Source: Sphingosinicella sp. BN140058 (GTDB lineage Bacteria > Pseudomonadota > Alphaproteobacteria > Sphingomonadales > Sphingomonadaceae). Taken from it: a stretch of 64,000 nt of DNA. Below the pieces are notes generated by a model, which saw only the letters and a list, made by a program, of their open reading frames with translations, searched no databases and was not told the DNA's origin. The stretch lies in the NCBI RefSeq assembly GCF_004135585.1, contig NZ_CP035501.1, forward strand, positions 3,853,501 to 3,917,500, read 5' to 3'. Below, piece after piece: positions 17,530-26,295 of this stretch (position 1 is the first letter of the stretch; every line of letters begins with the position of its first letter). The position numbers and the translations under genes are program-made.

Positions 17530-19368
17530 TCAGCGCATCTCCGTGACCCTGCTCAGTCTGGAGACCCCAGTCTCGTTGAAGGCCTCGACTGCAACGAAAT
17601 ATCTCTCTCCGACATTGAGCGCGCGGATCTCTTTCTCGAGGGGCGCGCCGACCAGCTCATCGGCGAACAGTTGATAGGTGAGGGTCAGGCGGTCGGGCCT
17701 GATCCCCCATCTGATATTGTAGCCGAGTGCATTCTTGACCGGGCGCCACCGGATCGTTGCATCCCGGGCATCCTTGCTCCGGTCGGCTGCCACGCCTGCC
17801 GGACGGGCGGGAGGCGTTCCTCTGGCGTTGCCGAACACGCGCAGGTCGCTGATCGCGAGATTGGCGCCTCCGACATGGCCATGGACGTAGCGCACGAAGC
17901 GCGTCGCGACGGAGCCTGGCAGCTCCAGATAGGCGTTGGGCCGGTCCCGGCGCTGCGTGCCGGTATCGGCGAGCTTCTGCCAATTGGTGCCGTCTACCGA
18001 CTGCTCGAGCCGGAACTCCGTGTAGATGTCCGGCGCGTCGCCGTAGCGGCCTGCTTTATAGTCCGCGAAATTGACCTGGATCGCGCGTATGGTCTTCACC
18101 TCGCCCAGATCGATCGTCAGTGTCTGTCCGGGCTCCTTGTTCGCAGCGACCCAGAAGGTCCGGGGATCCTCGTCGGTCGCGTTGACGGCCGAGAAGGCGC
18201 CCATGGTCGACGAAGCGACCGCCGGCTTGCGGTAGGACAGGAGCATCCAGCCGGTGAACAGGCTTTCGGCATCGTCCACCTTCGAAATTGCGGCACGATG
18301 CGGGAAGTCGCCGAAGCGGGTCGACACCGCCATTTGCCCGTCCGGATAGAATGTCGCCGGATAGAGGGCGATGCGGCGTTCCATGCCCCAATTATTGCCG
18401 ATCCAGCTCGTCCCTGAATTCCACCAATTGCCGTGCCTGTCCTCGAAGGTCGAGCCGTGGCCGACCCCTTCGGCGAAGCCGCCGGGACGGTAGGCGACCG
18501 GATTATAGGGCGCATAGGTGAACGGTCCGAGCGGACTGTCCGACACGTAGGTGCCGTTGGCGTACGCATTGAACTCGGATCCCGGTGCGCCGTATTGAAG
18601 ATAATAACGGCCGCGGACCTTCGTCATCCAAGCGCCTTCCATGTAGGAGGGGCTCGGGCGTCCCGGGGCCCAGCAGGCGCAATGATCCTTGCCGAAGCGC
18701 TCCCATCCGTGGCGGCCTGGATCCATCGACAGCATCGGCCTGGGATGGCTCTGGTAGACGAGCTTGCCGTCCTCGAATGCGATCCTGCTGCCATAGAGCG
18801 GGAAGATGTTGGACGAGCCCCAATACATATACCATTGGCCGTCATCGTCCTTGAACAATGCAGGGTCCCAGGGACCCGGCGGTATCTCGCCCGGCTTCAT
18901 CTCACCGGGCTCCTTTTGCACCGCCCCGGGCAATGGCGGCATGCGTCGAACCAGAAAGTCCAGCTGCCCGGTCTCGGGCGCCCTGGTTTCGAGAATTGCT
19001 TCAGGCTCCATCATCGACGGCTGGATGACGATCCGTTCGCCGTCCGACCAGGCGGCGGGCGCGACGATGCTGTCGAACGGCCAGCGGTTGGGCTTTACGA
19101 AGGTCCAGTCGATGAGGTCGGTTGAGCGCCAATAGCCATCGGCGAGGGTCTGGAACATGTAATAGGCATCCTTGTGCCGCACGATCGCCGGATCGGCGCC
19201 GGTGCGGTAGGACACGTCCTCGTTCCTCTGCTCGAAATTGTAGCGATAATCGATGTCGATCGGATTGGCATAAGTATGTCTGGCGGTCTCGGCCGCCTCG
19301 GCATCGGCGCCGACCGCGATGGTGATGAGGGACAGGATAGCGAGACGCTGCACGGATTGTTCTCTCAA
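17530..19368 (-). CDS. GH43-like glycoside hydrolase with F5/8-type C and fibronectin III domains
   Basis: The 612-residue secreted protein has a signal peptide (LAILSLITIAVGADAEA). A five-bladed propeller of GH43 type follows, with three candidate acidic catalytic residues: D59 (RTGADPAIVRHKD), D168 (GPWDPALFKDDDG) and E244 (SYMEGAWMTK). Residues about 375-510 form an F5/8-type C (CBM32-like) domain (ATDEDPRTFWVA, TLTIDLGEVKTIRAIQV). Residues about 515-612 form a fibronectin III domain ending in a strand after VAVEAFNETG. GH43 enzymes remove arabinose, xylose or galactose units. It overlaps the end of the DUF6445 gene by 4 bp and is the last gene of the halogenase/TonB locus, so it probably acts on the glycan captured by that receptor. 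Confidence 0.88.
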   Translation of the reverse strand: MREQSVQRLAILSLITIAVGADAEAAETARHTYANPIDIDYRYNFEQRNEDVSYRTGADPAIVRHKDAYYMFQTLADGYWRSTDLIDWTFVKPNRWPFDSIVAPAAWSDGERIVIQPSMMEPEAILETRAPETGQLDFLVRRMPPLPGAVQKEPGEMKPGEIPPGPWDPALFKDDDGQWYMYWGSSNIFPLYGSRIAFEDGKLVYQSHPRPMLSMDPGRHGWERFGKDHCACWAPGRPSPSYMEGAWMTKVRGRYYLQYGAPGSEFNAYANGTYVSDSPLGPFTYAPYNPVAYRPGGFAEGVGHGSTFEDRHGNWWNSGTSWIGNNWGMERRIALYPATFYPDGQMAVSTRFGDFPHRAAISKVDDAESLFTGWMLLSYRKPAVASSTMGAFSAVNATDEDPRTFWVAANKEPGQTLTIDLGEVKTIRAIQVNFADYKAGRYGDAPDIYTEFRLEQSVDGTNWQKLADTGTQRRDRPNAYLELPGSVATRFVRYVHGHVGGANLAISDLRVFGNARGTPPARPAGVAADRSKDARDATIRWRPVKNALGYNIRWGIRPDRLTLTYQLFADELVGAPLEKEIRALNVGERYFVAVEAFNETGVSRLSRVTEMR

Positions 19369-20045
19369 TAGGCTTGAACGAAGATGTTGGTCGTCAGGCG
19401 CCCGACCCGCGGATCGGCGCTGAACGCCATTCCCGGCGGGATGATACCGGAATGGAGCAGGCTTCCCTGATAGATGATGAGCCGATCCGGCACCGCCTCG
19501 ACCATGAAGGTCTGCTCGTAAAAGTCGTTCGAGCCTGCGATGTAGCCTGGGGCGAAACGGGGGCTCTCGCGCTTCGCGACCTCGACATAATCGTTCATGC
19601 GCGCTTCCGTGATGCGCTCGAAACCGGTCGCCCGATGACGGTAGAATGCCGTGCCGCTGCCGGCCGGCGCACGAAGATAGTGGAGGACCGCCAGATAGTT
19701 CGGATCGGTGGAGTCGAAGTGCGGCGCGCGCTGCACCGGCGCCAGCACGGCCGGCGGCGTGGTGATCAGCGAGAAGCTCGCTTCGATGAAATCGAACCTG
19801 TCGATTCCGAAGCCGCCGCCGATGAATGGCGCCGCGGCCTGGAGCATGTTCTCGACATAGAATAAAGCGGCATGGTCCCGCTCGTCGATGATGCGGCGCA
19901 GCCCAGGATAGTGGACGCGCTGCGGCGGTGGAAACGGCGCGAGCGCGGCGGCGATGTCGATCGCCGTCGGGACCGTGCCGGTGAACGCATCGACCACGAT
20001 CACCGGGCTTCGGGCGTTCCCAACGAGGATGCGCCGGGGCTTCAT
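19365..20045 (-). CDS. DUF6445 family protein with HxD...H...R (Fe(II)/2-oxoglutarate oxygenase-like) signature
   Basis: The frame is open far upstream, but ATG 20045 is chosen: GAGGTGA lies 7 bp before it, and the upstream extension is Arg/Ser-rich out-of-character sequence. The 226-residue protein starts VGNARSPVIVVDAFTG, has YPGLRR near residue 46 and matches DUF6445, a family that recurs beside FAD halogenases and TonB receptors. H109-F-D111 (APHFDSTDP), H198 (SLLHSG) and R216 (VGRLTTNIF) are spaced like the iron and 2-oxoglutarate ligands of prolyl-hydroxylase-type oxygenases. The activity is inferred from that pattern only. The gene lies 82 bp after the TonB receptor and overlaps the GH43 gene by 4 bp. 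Confidence 0.85.
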   Translation of the reverse strand: MKPRRILVGNARSPVIVVDAFTGTVPTAIDIAAALAPFPPPQRVHYPGLRRIIDERDHAALFYVENMLQAAAPFIGGGFGIDRFDFIEASFSLITTPPAVLAPVQRAPHFDSTDPNYLAVLHYLRAPAGSGTAFYRHRATGFERITEARMNDYVEVAKRESPRFAPGYIAGSNDFYEQTFMVEAVPDRLIIYQGSLLHSGIIPPGMAFSADPRVGRLTTNIFVQAY

Positions 20046-20127
20046 CGCGTCGTCACCTCGAAAGAGAACGGGAAGGAAAGTTCGCGGCTTCCCTTCCCAG
20101 GTGTCCGCCGGGGGAGAGCCAACGAGA

Positions 20128-23064
20128 TCAGAAGCTGTACTTGAGCCCGGCCTGGAAGCTCCGGGCATTGCCGACCGTGCCGTCATTGTCGTTCTTGAGC
20201 GGCGGATCGATGCCGTTGCCCGAGCCCCAGGTGGTGTAGTTGCGGTTGACCCAGTCGAACGCGTTGTAGACCTGCACATCGGCGGTGATCTCGTGACCCC
20301 AGGGCGTCTTGAACGTCTTGGCCAGGCGCAGATCCAGCGTTTTGTAGCCGAACGTCTTGTCGGGATAATAGACACCGGATCCGTTGAAGACGCCGCCGTC
20401 CGGATAGAAGATGACGCTTCCGAACGAGGGTCCGGAGGTGAGCGTCAGCGTTCCCGAGAGGCGCAGGTCGAACGGCAGGCCGACAATGCCGGTGCCGACG
20501 AACCGGTATTTCTCGACGCCCTGCGAATAGTTCCAGCCGAACTGAGCCTGGCTCGGACCCGCGAAGAATTCGTCGGCATAAAGCTCCGTCCCGACATTGG
20601 TCCGGGGCCGCTGCCAGGTGAAGGCTGCCGTGACGCCCCAGCCGGACTCGCGCGTATAGGGCTTGTCGACCTGGGCGTAGACTCCCCAATAATGGGCCTT
20701 TCCGTCATTGGCCCCGATGTTGAGCTTGCCGTTAAACCCGGGAAGGTCCCCTTCGGCGGGGAAGTCGTCCCGGATGATCGGCTCGCCGGTGGCGGAGGTG
20801 GTCGGATAGCTGCCGTCCGGGTTTCGGTTCCCGCGAACATATTGGAAGATGTTGTGGCTGCGGATGTGGCTCAGCGTCAGCGACGTGTTCCACTCGCCGA
20901 ACCGCTTGCGCACGCCGATGTTGAACTGGTCCGAGAATGGCAATTTCGTGTCGTTGTTGAGCAACCAGACATCGCCTCGCAGACCCTGCTGAACGGCACG
21001 TGCGCGCAGCGCATCGACATCCTTGGGCAGGGCACCGTCCGTCGCGGCGGTAAGCGTGGATATCGACTGGTAGAGCGCCTTGATCGTCTCGATGCCGGCG
21101 GTGAGAAATAGCGGACGGTCGAAATACCGGCCGGCGCCAGCGAAAAGGATCAGGTCCCGATCGCCCTTGACGTCATAGGAGACACCGAGGCGAGGCTGGA
21201 AAGCCTTCCAATAGGGTTTGCGGTTGCGTCCGTTCGAGATGTAGTCGTCCGGGTCGATGCCGGCGGCCGTCCAGTTGGGATAATTGCGGAGCGCCGTCAC
21301 GATATAGTCGGGCGTGACGAAATCCTCGTTCTTGGCATTACTTTCATAATCCCACCGGATGCCGGCATTGATGGTCCAGTGCTCGTCGGGCGACCAGTCG
21401 TCCTGGACGAAGATCCCGAACTGCAGATTGTTGGCCCTGGCAGGCTGCACCGGAAGAATGGTGACCTGCGCCGCATAAGGCGTCGAGGCCTCGAAGGATG
21501 TGAAGTCTTCCGCCCTGAAATAGTAGGTCGCGTTGCTTCGGAAATCCTCTGTCCGCTCATAGTCACTGAGCGTGAAGCGGATGCCGCCCTTGAGGATGTG
21601 ATTGCCGCGATCCAAGGTCACATTGTTCTTGAACGTCCATGTCTTCTGCCGGTCGTTCTGCGCGAACGCGTTGGCGCCGAGCTCGGCGCTGCGGGCATTC
21701 TGGTCATTGACGGTCCCGCAGAGGCGCCCCGCATCCGCGGGCAGATCCGGATTGGGCGCCGAGCAGGTGAGCACGATCTCGGGTCCGTCGCTCACGCGCG
21801 GCGTACCGTTGGTGAAAGTGTTGTAGGCGATGGTGAACTCGTTCAGCCAATTGTCGCCTCTATGGTCCCATTCGAACTGGTAGAGCGTGCCGTTGCTGGT
21901 GATGTCGTGGCCGTGGCTCGGCGCTGCGATGCCGCCGAAATCGCGCAAATTCTGTTCCTTGCGAACGAACACGCTGGCATCGATCGTGTCGTCCGGCGTC
22001 GCGAACAGGCTCAGCTTGCCGAAATAGAGATCCTGGTCGAACGTGACCGGGAAGCTGCCATTGACCTCGTTTGCGACACCCGCAGGAACGCCGCGGCCGA
22101 GCGCGACGCTGGTCGACGGGCTGTTCTGCCTTGTGCCCTCATAAGCCAGGAAGAAGTGCAGCTTTTCCTTGATGATCGGCCCGCCGATGTCGCCGCCGAA
22201 CTGCCATCTCTTGTAGTCGGGCTTCTCCTTGGTCCCGTCCGGATTGTTGGCCTCGCCGGGCCGGTCGAAAAACGGCCTGCCGATGAAGGACTTGGGCTGG
22301 AACTGGCCGAAGATGTCGCCGTGAAACTCGGTCCCGCCTGTCTTGGTGACGGCGGTGATGATCGCCGACCCGGCCTGCTCATATTCGGCCTTGAAGTTCT
22401 GGGTGTCGACCTTGAACTCCTGCACCGCCAATTGCGGGAAGGGGTTGCCCTGGGAGAAATTCTGGCCGGCGACGCCGCCATGATTGACCGGGTTCTTGAG
22501 GCTGAGCCCGTCGATGAAGACATTGACCTGGTCGCCGCTGACCGCGCCCGCCTGGACGCGCTTGTCGCCACCGGAGGGGGATACCGACACGCCGGGCGCA
22601 AGCCCTGCGAAGTTCAGGAAGTTGCGATCATTCTGGGGCAGGTTCTCGATCTGCGCGGTCGAGACATTGGTGGAGACGGTGGCGGTACGCACCTCGGTTC
22701 GGTCGCGGCGCCCCCGAATGACGATTGCCTCGCCCGTCTCGGCCGGAGCCGGGGCCGCATCGACGGTGACGATCTGGCCGACCGGCACGGTCACGTTCTC
22801 GGCAAGGCCGCTGCCGTCGATCCGGTAGGTGCTCGGGCGAAGGCCGACGATGACGAAGGTTCCGTCGGGACCGACGGTGGCGGTGACGCTGCGTCCGGTA
22901 ACAGTGTCCGTGACGGTTACGATTTCCCCCGGCTGACCATGCTCGCCCCGGATCGTGCCCGCGGTCTGCGCATGGGCCGGCGATGTCGCGAGCAGGGCGA
23001 TCGCGATCGCGGCCGCGGACGTGCCGAAGCCGAACGGAGCACGGCGAGACTGTTGGTTCCGCAT
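20128..23064 (-). CDS. TonB-dependent receptor, Oar-like, with CarboxypepD-regulatory-like N-terminus
   Basis: The 978-residue protein has a signal peptide (AIAIALLATSPAHAQ). An N-terminal beta-sandwich follows (GTIRGEHGQPGEIVTV..GTFVIVGLRPSTYRIDG, about residues 35-105), typical of glycan-type receptors. A plug domain comes next (VNVFIDGLSLKNPVNHGG, ITAVTKTGGTEFHGDIFG), then a long barrel ending in an aromatic residue (FQAGLKYSF). Such receptors import large ligands, often oligosaccharides, using TonB-ExbBD energy. GGGAGG precedes ATG 23064, and a perfect LacI-type palindrome lies at 23090-23101. Its neighbours, a halogenase, a DUF6445 protein and a GH43 enzyme, suggest uptake and processing of a plant or algal glycan. 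Confidence 0.93.
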   Translation of the reverse strand: MRNQQSRRAPFGFGTSAAAIAIALLATSPAHAQTAGTIRGEHGQPGEIVTVTDTVTGRSVTATVGPDGTFVIVGLRPSTYRIDGSGLAENVTVPVGQIVTVDAAPAPAETGEAIVIRGRRDRTEVRTATVSTNVSTAQIENLPQNDRNFLNFAGLAPGVSVSPSGGDKRVQAGAVSGDQVNVFIDGLSLKNPVNHGGVAGQNFSQGNPFPQLAVQEFKVDTQNFKAEYEQAGSAIITAVTKTGGTEFHGDIFGQFQPKSFIGRPFFDRPGEANNPDGTKEKPDYKRWQFGGDIGGPIIKEKLHFFLAYEGTRQNSPSTSVALGRGVPAGVANEVNGSFPVTFDQDLYFGKLSLFATPDDTIDASVFVRKEQNLRDFGGIAAPSHGHDITSNGTLYQFEWDHRGDNWLNEFTIAYNTFTNGTPRVSDGPEIVLTCSAPNPDLPADAGRLCGTVNDQNARSAELGANAFAQNDRQKTWTFKNNVTLDRGNHILKGGIRFTLSDYERTEDFRSNATYYFRAEDFTSFEASTPYAAQVTILPVQPARANNLQFGIFVQDDWSPDEHWTINAGIRWDYESNAKNEDFVTPDYIVTALRNYPNWTAAGIDPDDYISNGRNRKPYWKAFQPRLGVSYDVKGDRDLILFAGAGRYFDRPLFLTAGIETIKALYQSISTLTAATDGALPKDVDALRARAVQQGLRGDVWLLNNDTKLPFSDQFNIGVRKRFGEWNTSLTLSHIRSHNIFQYVRGNRNPDGSYPTTSATGEPIIRDDFPAEGDLPGFNGKLNIGANDGKAHYWGVYAQVDKPYTRESGWGVTAAFTWQRPRTNVGTELYADEFFAGPSQAQFGWNYSQGVEKYRFVGTGIVGLPFDLRLSGTLTLTSGPSFGSVIFYPDGGVFNGSGVYYPDKTFGYKTLDLRLAKTFKTPWGHEITADVQVYNAFDWVNRNYTTWGSGNGIDPPLKNDNDGTVGNARSFQAGLKYSF

Positions 23065-23089
23065 CGTTCATCCTCCCCGATCAGGCGTC

Positions 23090-23101
23090 GTAACCGGTTA
23101 C
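23090..23101. promoter_or_regulatory. Perfect LacI-type palindrome GTAACCGGTTAC upstream of the TonB receptor gene
   Basis: The 12-bp perfect palindrome lies 26 bp before the receptor ATG. Extended by one base on each side it reads CGTAACCGGTTACA, one change from the symmetric TGTAACCGGTTACA type of operator used by LacI-family sugar regulators with a central CG. Its position suggests a repressor overlapping the promoter or leader of the receptor-DUF6445-GH43 operon. No LacI-family gene is present in the window. Confidence 0.65.
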
Positions 23102-23236
23102 ATCCGGGCCGACGCGCATTTATTGCTATTCGCGACATCAGATACGCTCGGTCCGGGACTGTCAATCCGCGGCTCCGCGGTCTCGGTGCGGGTGTTGCGC
23201 GCCGGCAACGCAGCGCCGCGTGCGCGGCGTCGACTT

Positions 23237-24775
23237 TCAGCCGGTCGCCAAGATGGCCGGCGCGCGACATTGCCGTGCGATGAAGTCTTCGTGCCGGGGC
23301 ATGCGCTCCGCGACATCGGCGATAACCTCTTCGATGTCGCGGAGGTGGTTCGCGACCTCGGCCTCCGGGATCATGTCGACCATCGGGTCATAGTGCATGT
23401 CGAGGCCCTGTCCGATCAGCACCTGCACCCAGCTTTCCTCCCGGAACAGCTCCGCCTTTCCATGGACGAAGAAGCGCGCGGAGTCGCGAAACAGGGCGAG
23501 GCGTTCGGCGAGGCTGTCCGGCACCTCCATATGCTTCACATACCTCCAGAACGCTGTGTCCTCGCGATCCGTGACCTTGTAATGGGCGATGATGAAATCG
23601 CGGACATCGCAATATTCGAACGCGGTCTGCCGGTTATACTCGGCGATGTCCGTGGGATTGAAGGCCGTGCCGGGGAACAGCGCAACGAGGCGCAGGATGG
23701 CGGTCTGGATGAGGTGGATGCTGGTCGACTCCAGCGGCTCGAGGAACCCGCTTGCGAGCCCGATCGCGACCACGTTCCTGTCCCAGGAGCGGGCCCGCAT
23801 GCCGGGGCGAAAACGGACGAGACGAGGCTCTCCGAGCGCCTTGCCGTCGAGATTGGCGAGAAGCGCAGCGGCGGCCTCGTCGTCACTCCAGTGATCGCTC
23901 GAGAACACGATACCGTTGCCGGTCCGATGCTGAAGCGGGATCCGCCACTGCCAGCCCGCCGGTCGCGCGGTCGAACGGGTATAGGGCGTCAGCACCGGCG
24001 CGCTCTCGCTCGGCACCGCGAAAGCGCGGTTGCACGGGAGCCAGTGGCCCCAGTCTTCATAGCCGACCCCCAGGATGTCGCCGATGAGGAGGCCCCGCAT
24101 TCCGGAGCAATCGATGAACAGGTCGCCGGCTATTGTGCGGCCGTCCGCGAGCAGGAGCCGGCTTAAGAGGCCGCTCTCCCCGTCGCGTTCCGCCGAGAGG
24201 ATATGTCCCTCGATTCGCTCGACCCCGCGCTTCTCGCTCTCCTTCCGGAGAAAGGCGGCGAAAAGGGACGCGTCGAAATGAAAGGCATAATCGATGTCCG
24301 CAAGGGGCGAACCGGTCTGCCTTGGATCGGGAGGGCAGAACCGGTTCTTGCGCGCAGCCATGCAGTTCAGCGCATAATGATCGAAATGCCTGGCCTGGCC
24401 CTTTGCCGTCATCTTCAGCCAGAGCTGATGCGGGTGCAGCCACAGCATGTCCTGGCCGATCTTGCCGAACCCGTGAATGTAGGAGGTGCCGAGGTCGCGC
24501 CAGTCGACGAACTCGATGCCCAGCTTGAACGTCGCCTGCGTCGCCTTGATCATCTCGACCTGGTCGATGCCGGCCAGCTGGAGAAAGGTGCGGATGGACG
24601 GGATCGTGGCTTCGCCGACACCGATCGTGCCGATCTCGTCCGACTCGACCAGGCGAATAACATAGTGGCGACTGAGAAGCTTGGAGAGCAGAGCGGCGGT
24701 CATCCAGCCGGCGGTGCCTCCGCCGACGATGACGATGTCCTTCAACGGCGCGTTGCGTGCCCTCGTGTTCCGCAT
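23237..24775 (-). CDS. FAD-dependent halogenase, tryptophan-halogenase family
   Basis: The 512-residue flavoprotein has the dinucleotide motif VGGGTAGWMTAA (17-28), GVGEAT (52-57), the family motif WQWRIP near residue 274 and LEPLEST, which holds the catalytic Glu of the family. K84 in ATFKLGIEFVDW aligns with the Lys that forms the lysine chloramine or guides HOCl in PrnA and RebH. All key residues are therefore retained. True tryptophan halogenases sit in antibiotic clusters. This one belongs to the large group beside TonB receptors and glycosidases, whose substrate is unknown and may be a receptor-bound or phenolic compound. GAGGAAGAGG precedes ATG 24775. The receptor gene starts 172 bp downstream with its own regulatory palindrome. 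Confidence 0.92.
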   Translation of the reverse strand: MRNTRARNAPLKDIVIVGGGTAGWMTAALLSKLLSRHYVIRLVESDEIGTIGVGEATIPSIRTFLQLAGIDQVEMIKATQATFKLGIEFVDWRDLGTSYIHGFGKIGQDMLWLHPHQLWLKMTAKGQARHFDHYALNCMAARKNRFCPPDPRQTGSPLADIDYAFHFDASLFAAFLRKESEKRGVERIEGHILSAERDGESGLLSRLLLADGRTIAGDLFIDCSGMRGLLIGDILGVGYEDWGHWLPCNRAFAVPSESAPVLTPYTRSTARPAGWQWRIPLQHRTGNGIVFSSDHWSDDEAAAALLANLDGKALGEPRLVRFRPGMRARSWDRNVVAIGLASGFLEPLESTSIHLIQTAILRLVALFPGTAFNPTDIAEYNRQTAFEYCDVRDFIIAHYKVTDREDTAFWRYVKHMEVPDSLAERLALFRDSARFFVHGKAELFREESWVQVLIGQGLDMHYDPMVDMIPEAEVANHLRDIEEVIADVAERMPRHEDFIARQCRAPAILATG

Positions 24776-25148
24776 GCGTCCTCTTCCTCGCCTTCTCTGT
24801 TGCGGACGAGGGAGGCTATCGCCCGGCGCTGCGACTGCAAAGGCTCGAAAATCGCCCGCCGCTCCCCGGGGCGCGACGGCTTTTGCCGATGCCGGCCCTA
24901 TGATCGCAAGCCGTTACCGGGCGCTCGGGCGCAGTCGGCCCCGGGATCAGCGCATAAAGGATCCAGGCAGACCCGGTAGTGACTCCTCCAGCGCTGCGTC
25001 GTCCGAGGGGGAGTGACGGGGCAATCGAATGTTGATCGGTGCTCGCCGCCGTTCGGATCGGGAGCCGGACCACAGCAAGACATCGCGATATCGAACGGTC
25101 GGGATGATTGCTGGGGATCGCCTGGGGCTTGGCCTGCCGAGCAGACCG
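24776..25148. other. Intergenic region, 373 bp, halogenase leader
   Basis: No gene or strong repeat is seen. The promoter of the halogenase gene should lie here. A half-site CCGTTACCGG (near 24911-24920) resembles half of the palindrome upstream of the receptor, but it is not symmetric. Confidence 0.4.
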
Positions 25149-25904
25149 TTATCCGCTCAGGACCTCCTGATAGGTGATCGTCCCGTTGAACAGCGCGTGC
25201 GCCACCAGCTGCGAGCGACTGACCACGTCGTGGCTGGCGCGGGCCTGCTTCACATATTGATGCACCGTTTCAGGGCTGATCCCGAGGATCGTTGCGATAT
25301 CGCCGTCGGACTTGCCGCGCGCGACCCAGATCAGGCACTCGCGCTCGCGATCGGAGACGTGCGGCGGCCGTTCAGGCGCCCGGTCTTGCGCGCGCGCCAG
25401 TATGCGGGCTGTCTCGAACGCATAAGCGCCGACGAGCTGCGCTGCCGCAAGCTGCTCCAGCAGGGGCGGGCGCCTGGACGCCGCGAACGTGCAGGAGCCG
25501 TTGACTTCCCCCGGAACATGGGCCGGAACGGTATAGCCGTCGCCGAGACCATAAAGCGCCGCCGTTTCCAGAAGCCGCCGGTCTCGGGACGTAAGCCGGA
25601 TCATCGTCGGCAGCTGTGACCAGGCGAAACCAACGGCGGTGACCTGGCAGGCGCGATGGACCGGATCCGTCCGGACAAGCTGCTGCTCGTCGAAGTGACG
25701 CTCCCACTCGGGCGGATAATTGTGGAGCCGCATGCCCTTCGCGAGAGGGTGGCGCATGTCCACGTGCTGGATAAGCGCGAAATGGACGAAGCCCAGTTCG
25801 CGGGTGATTTGTGCGAGCAGGGCTCCGAGTTCAGCCTCGGTCCGAACTGCTCTCATTTCTTCGACGAACGCGGCGATCCTGTCGAACATCGATGCAAGCG
25901 CCAC
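25149..25904 (-). CDS. LuxR-family regulator with autoinducer-binding-like domain
   Basis: The 251-residue protein has an N-terminal autoinducer-binding fold (about 15-170: ELGFVHFALIQHVD, a RTDPVHRACQ segment, FAWSQL, YGLGDGYTVPAHVPGE) and a C-terminal LuxR helix-turn-helix (about 182-240: VSDRERECLIWVARGKSDGDIATILGI, then VHQYVKQARASHDVVSR). The DPV and GLGDGYTVP motifs are those that shape the acyl-homoserine-lactone pocket in LuxR proteins. No luxI-type synthase is in the window, so it looks like a LuxR solo that may respond to an external signal. It lies upstream of and co-directional with the halogenase operon. The start is GTG 25904 or ATG 25889; neither has a clear ribosome site. Confidence 0.88.
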   Translation of the reverse strand: MALASMFDRIAAFVEEMRAVRTEAELGALLAQITRELGFVHFALIQHVDMRHPLAKGMRLHNYPPEWERHFDEQQLVRTDPVHRACQVTAVGFAWSQLPTMIRLTSRDRRLLETAALYGLGDGYTVPAHVPGEVNGSCTFAASRRPPLLEQLAAAQLVGAYAFETARILARAQDRAPERPPHVSDRERECLIWVARGKSDGDIATILGISPETVHQYVKQARASHDVVSRSQLVAHALFNGTITYQEVLSG

Positions 25905-26295
25905 GGCCGCGTGGGGCGTCCATTCTCACCTGATCCACGAGCCGCCCTTTTGTGGCCGGCCCCGGGATCTCACTCCGTGACGCGGCCGCTTCAACCGTCC
26001 TCGACTATGTCAGCAACAATGAAGGACGGCAATTCCCCTTGATGGGGGAGGACTTCGATATCGGCCAGCAGCAATCCCGGCATCGACATCCCGCTTACGC
26101 CAAGCTCTGGAACACGCGATCGGTGACATCGTCGCGCATATTCATTGGCGGATGCAACTCCGTGTCAGCTTACGCGGAGGCAATTCCCCTGCCCGGGGGC
26201 TGATGCGTCAGCGGAGTTCCTGATCTTCTCCTGCCATGGCAGGAGAAGACTGCGTGAACGCTATCATCGATCGCGGCTCTCCCAAGCCGTGACGA
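25905..26295. other. Intergenic region, 391 bp, left edge of the conjugative-element remnant
   Basis: No gene is seen. The region separates the LuxR gene from the DUF2285 gene and contains the perfect palindrome at 26224-26249, listed separately. Confidence 0.5.
26224..26249. repeat. 26-bp perfect palindrome upstream of the DUF2285 gene
   Basis: The half TCTTCTCCTGCCA (26224-26236) is mirrored without a mismatch or spacer by TGGCAGGAGAAGA (26237-26249). It lies 46 bp before the ATG at 26296. There is no T-run, so it is not a classic terminator. With no loop, a DNA-level role such as operator, cruciform or recombination site is more likely than an RNA hairpin. Confidence 0.75.

Noticed and set aside
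21379..23283. 634-codon plus-strand frame opposite the TonB receptor
   Set aside because: It is a shadow of the receptor gene; composition is Val/Arg/Glu-biased with no domain.
26105..26130. GGAAC-N16-CGT resembling an EcfG general-stress promoter
   Set aside because: The -10 element ends CGTC rather than CGTT and it lies about 190 bp from the nearest start; judged chance.
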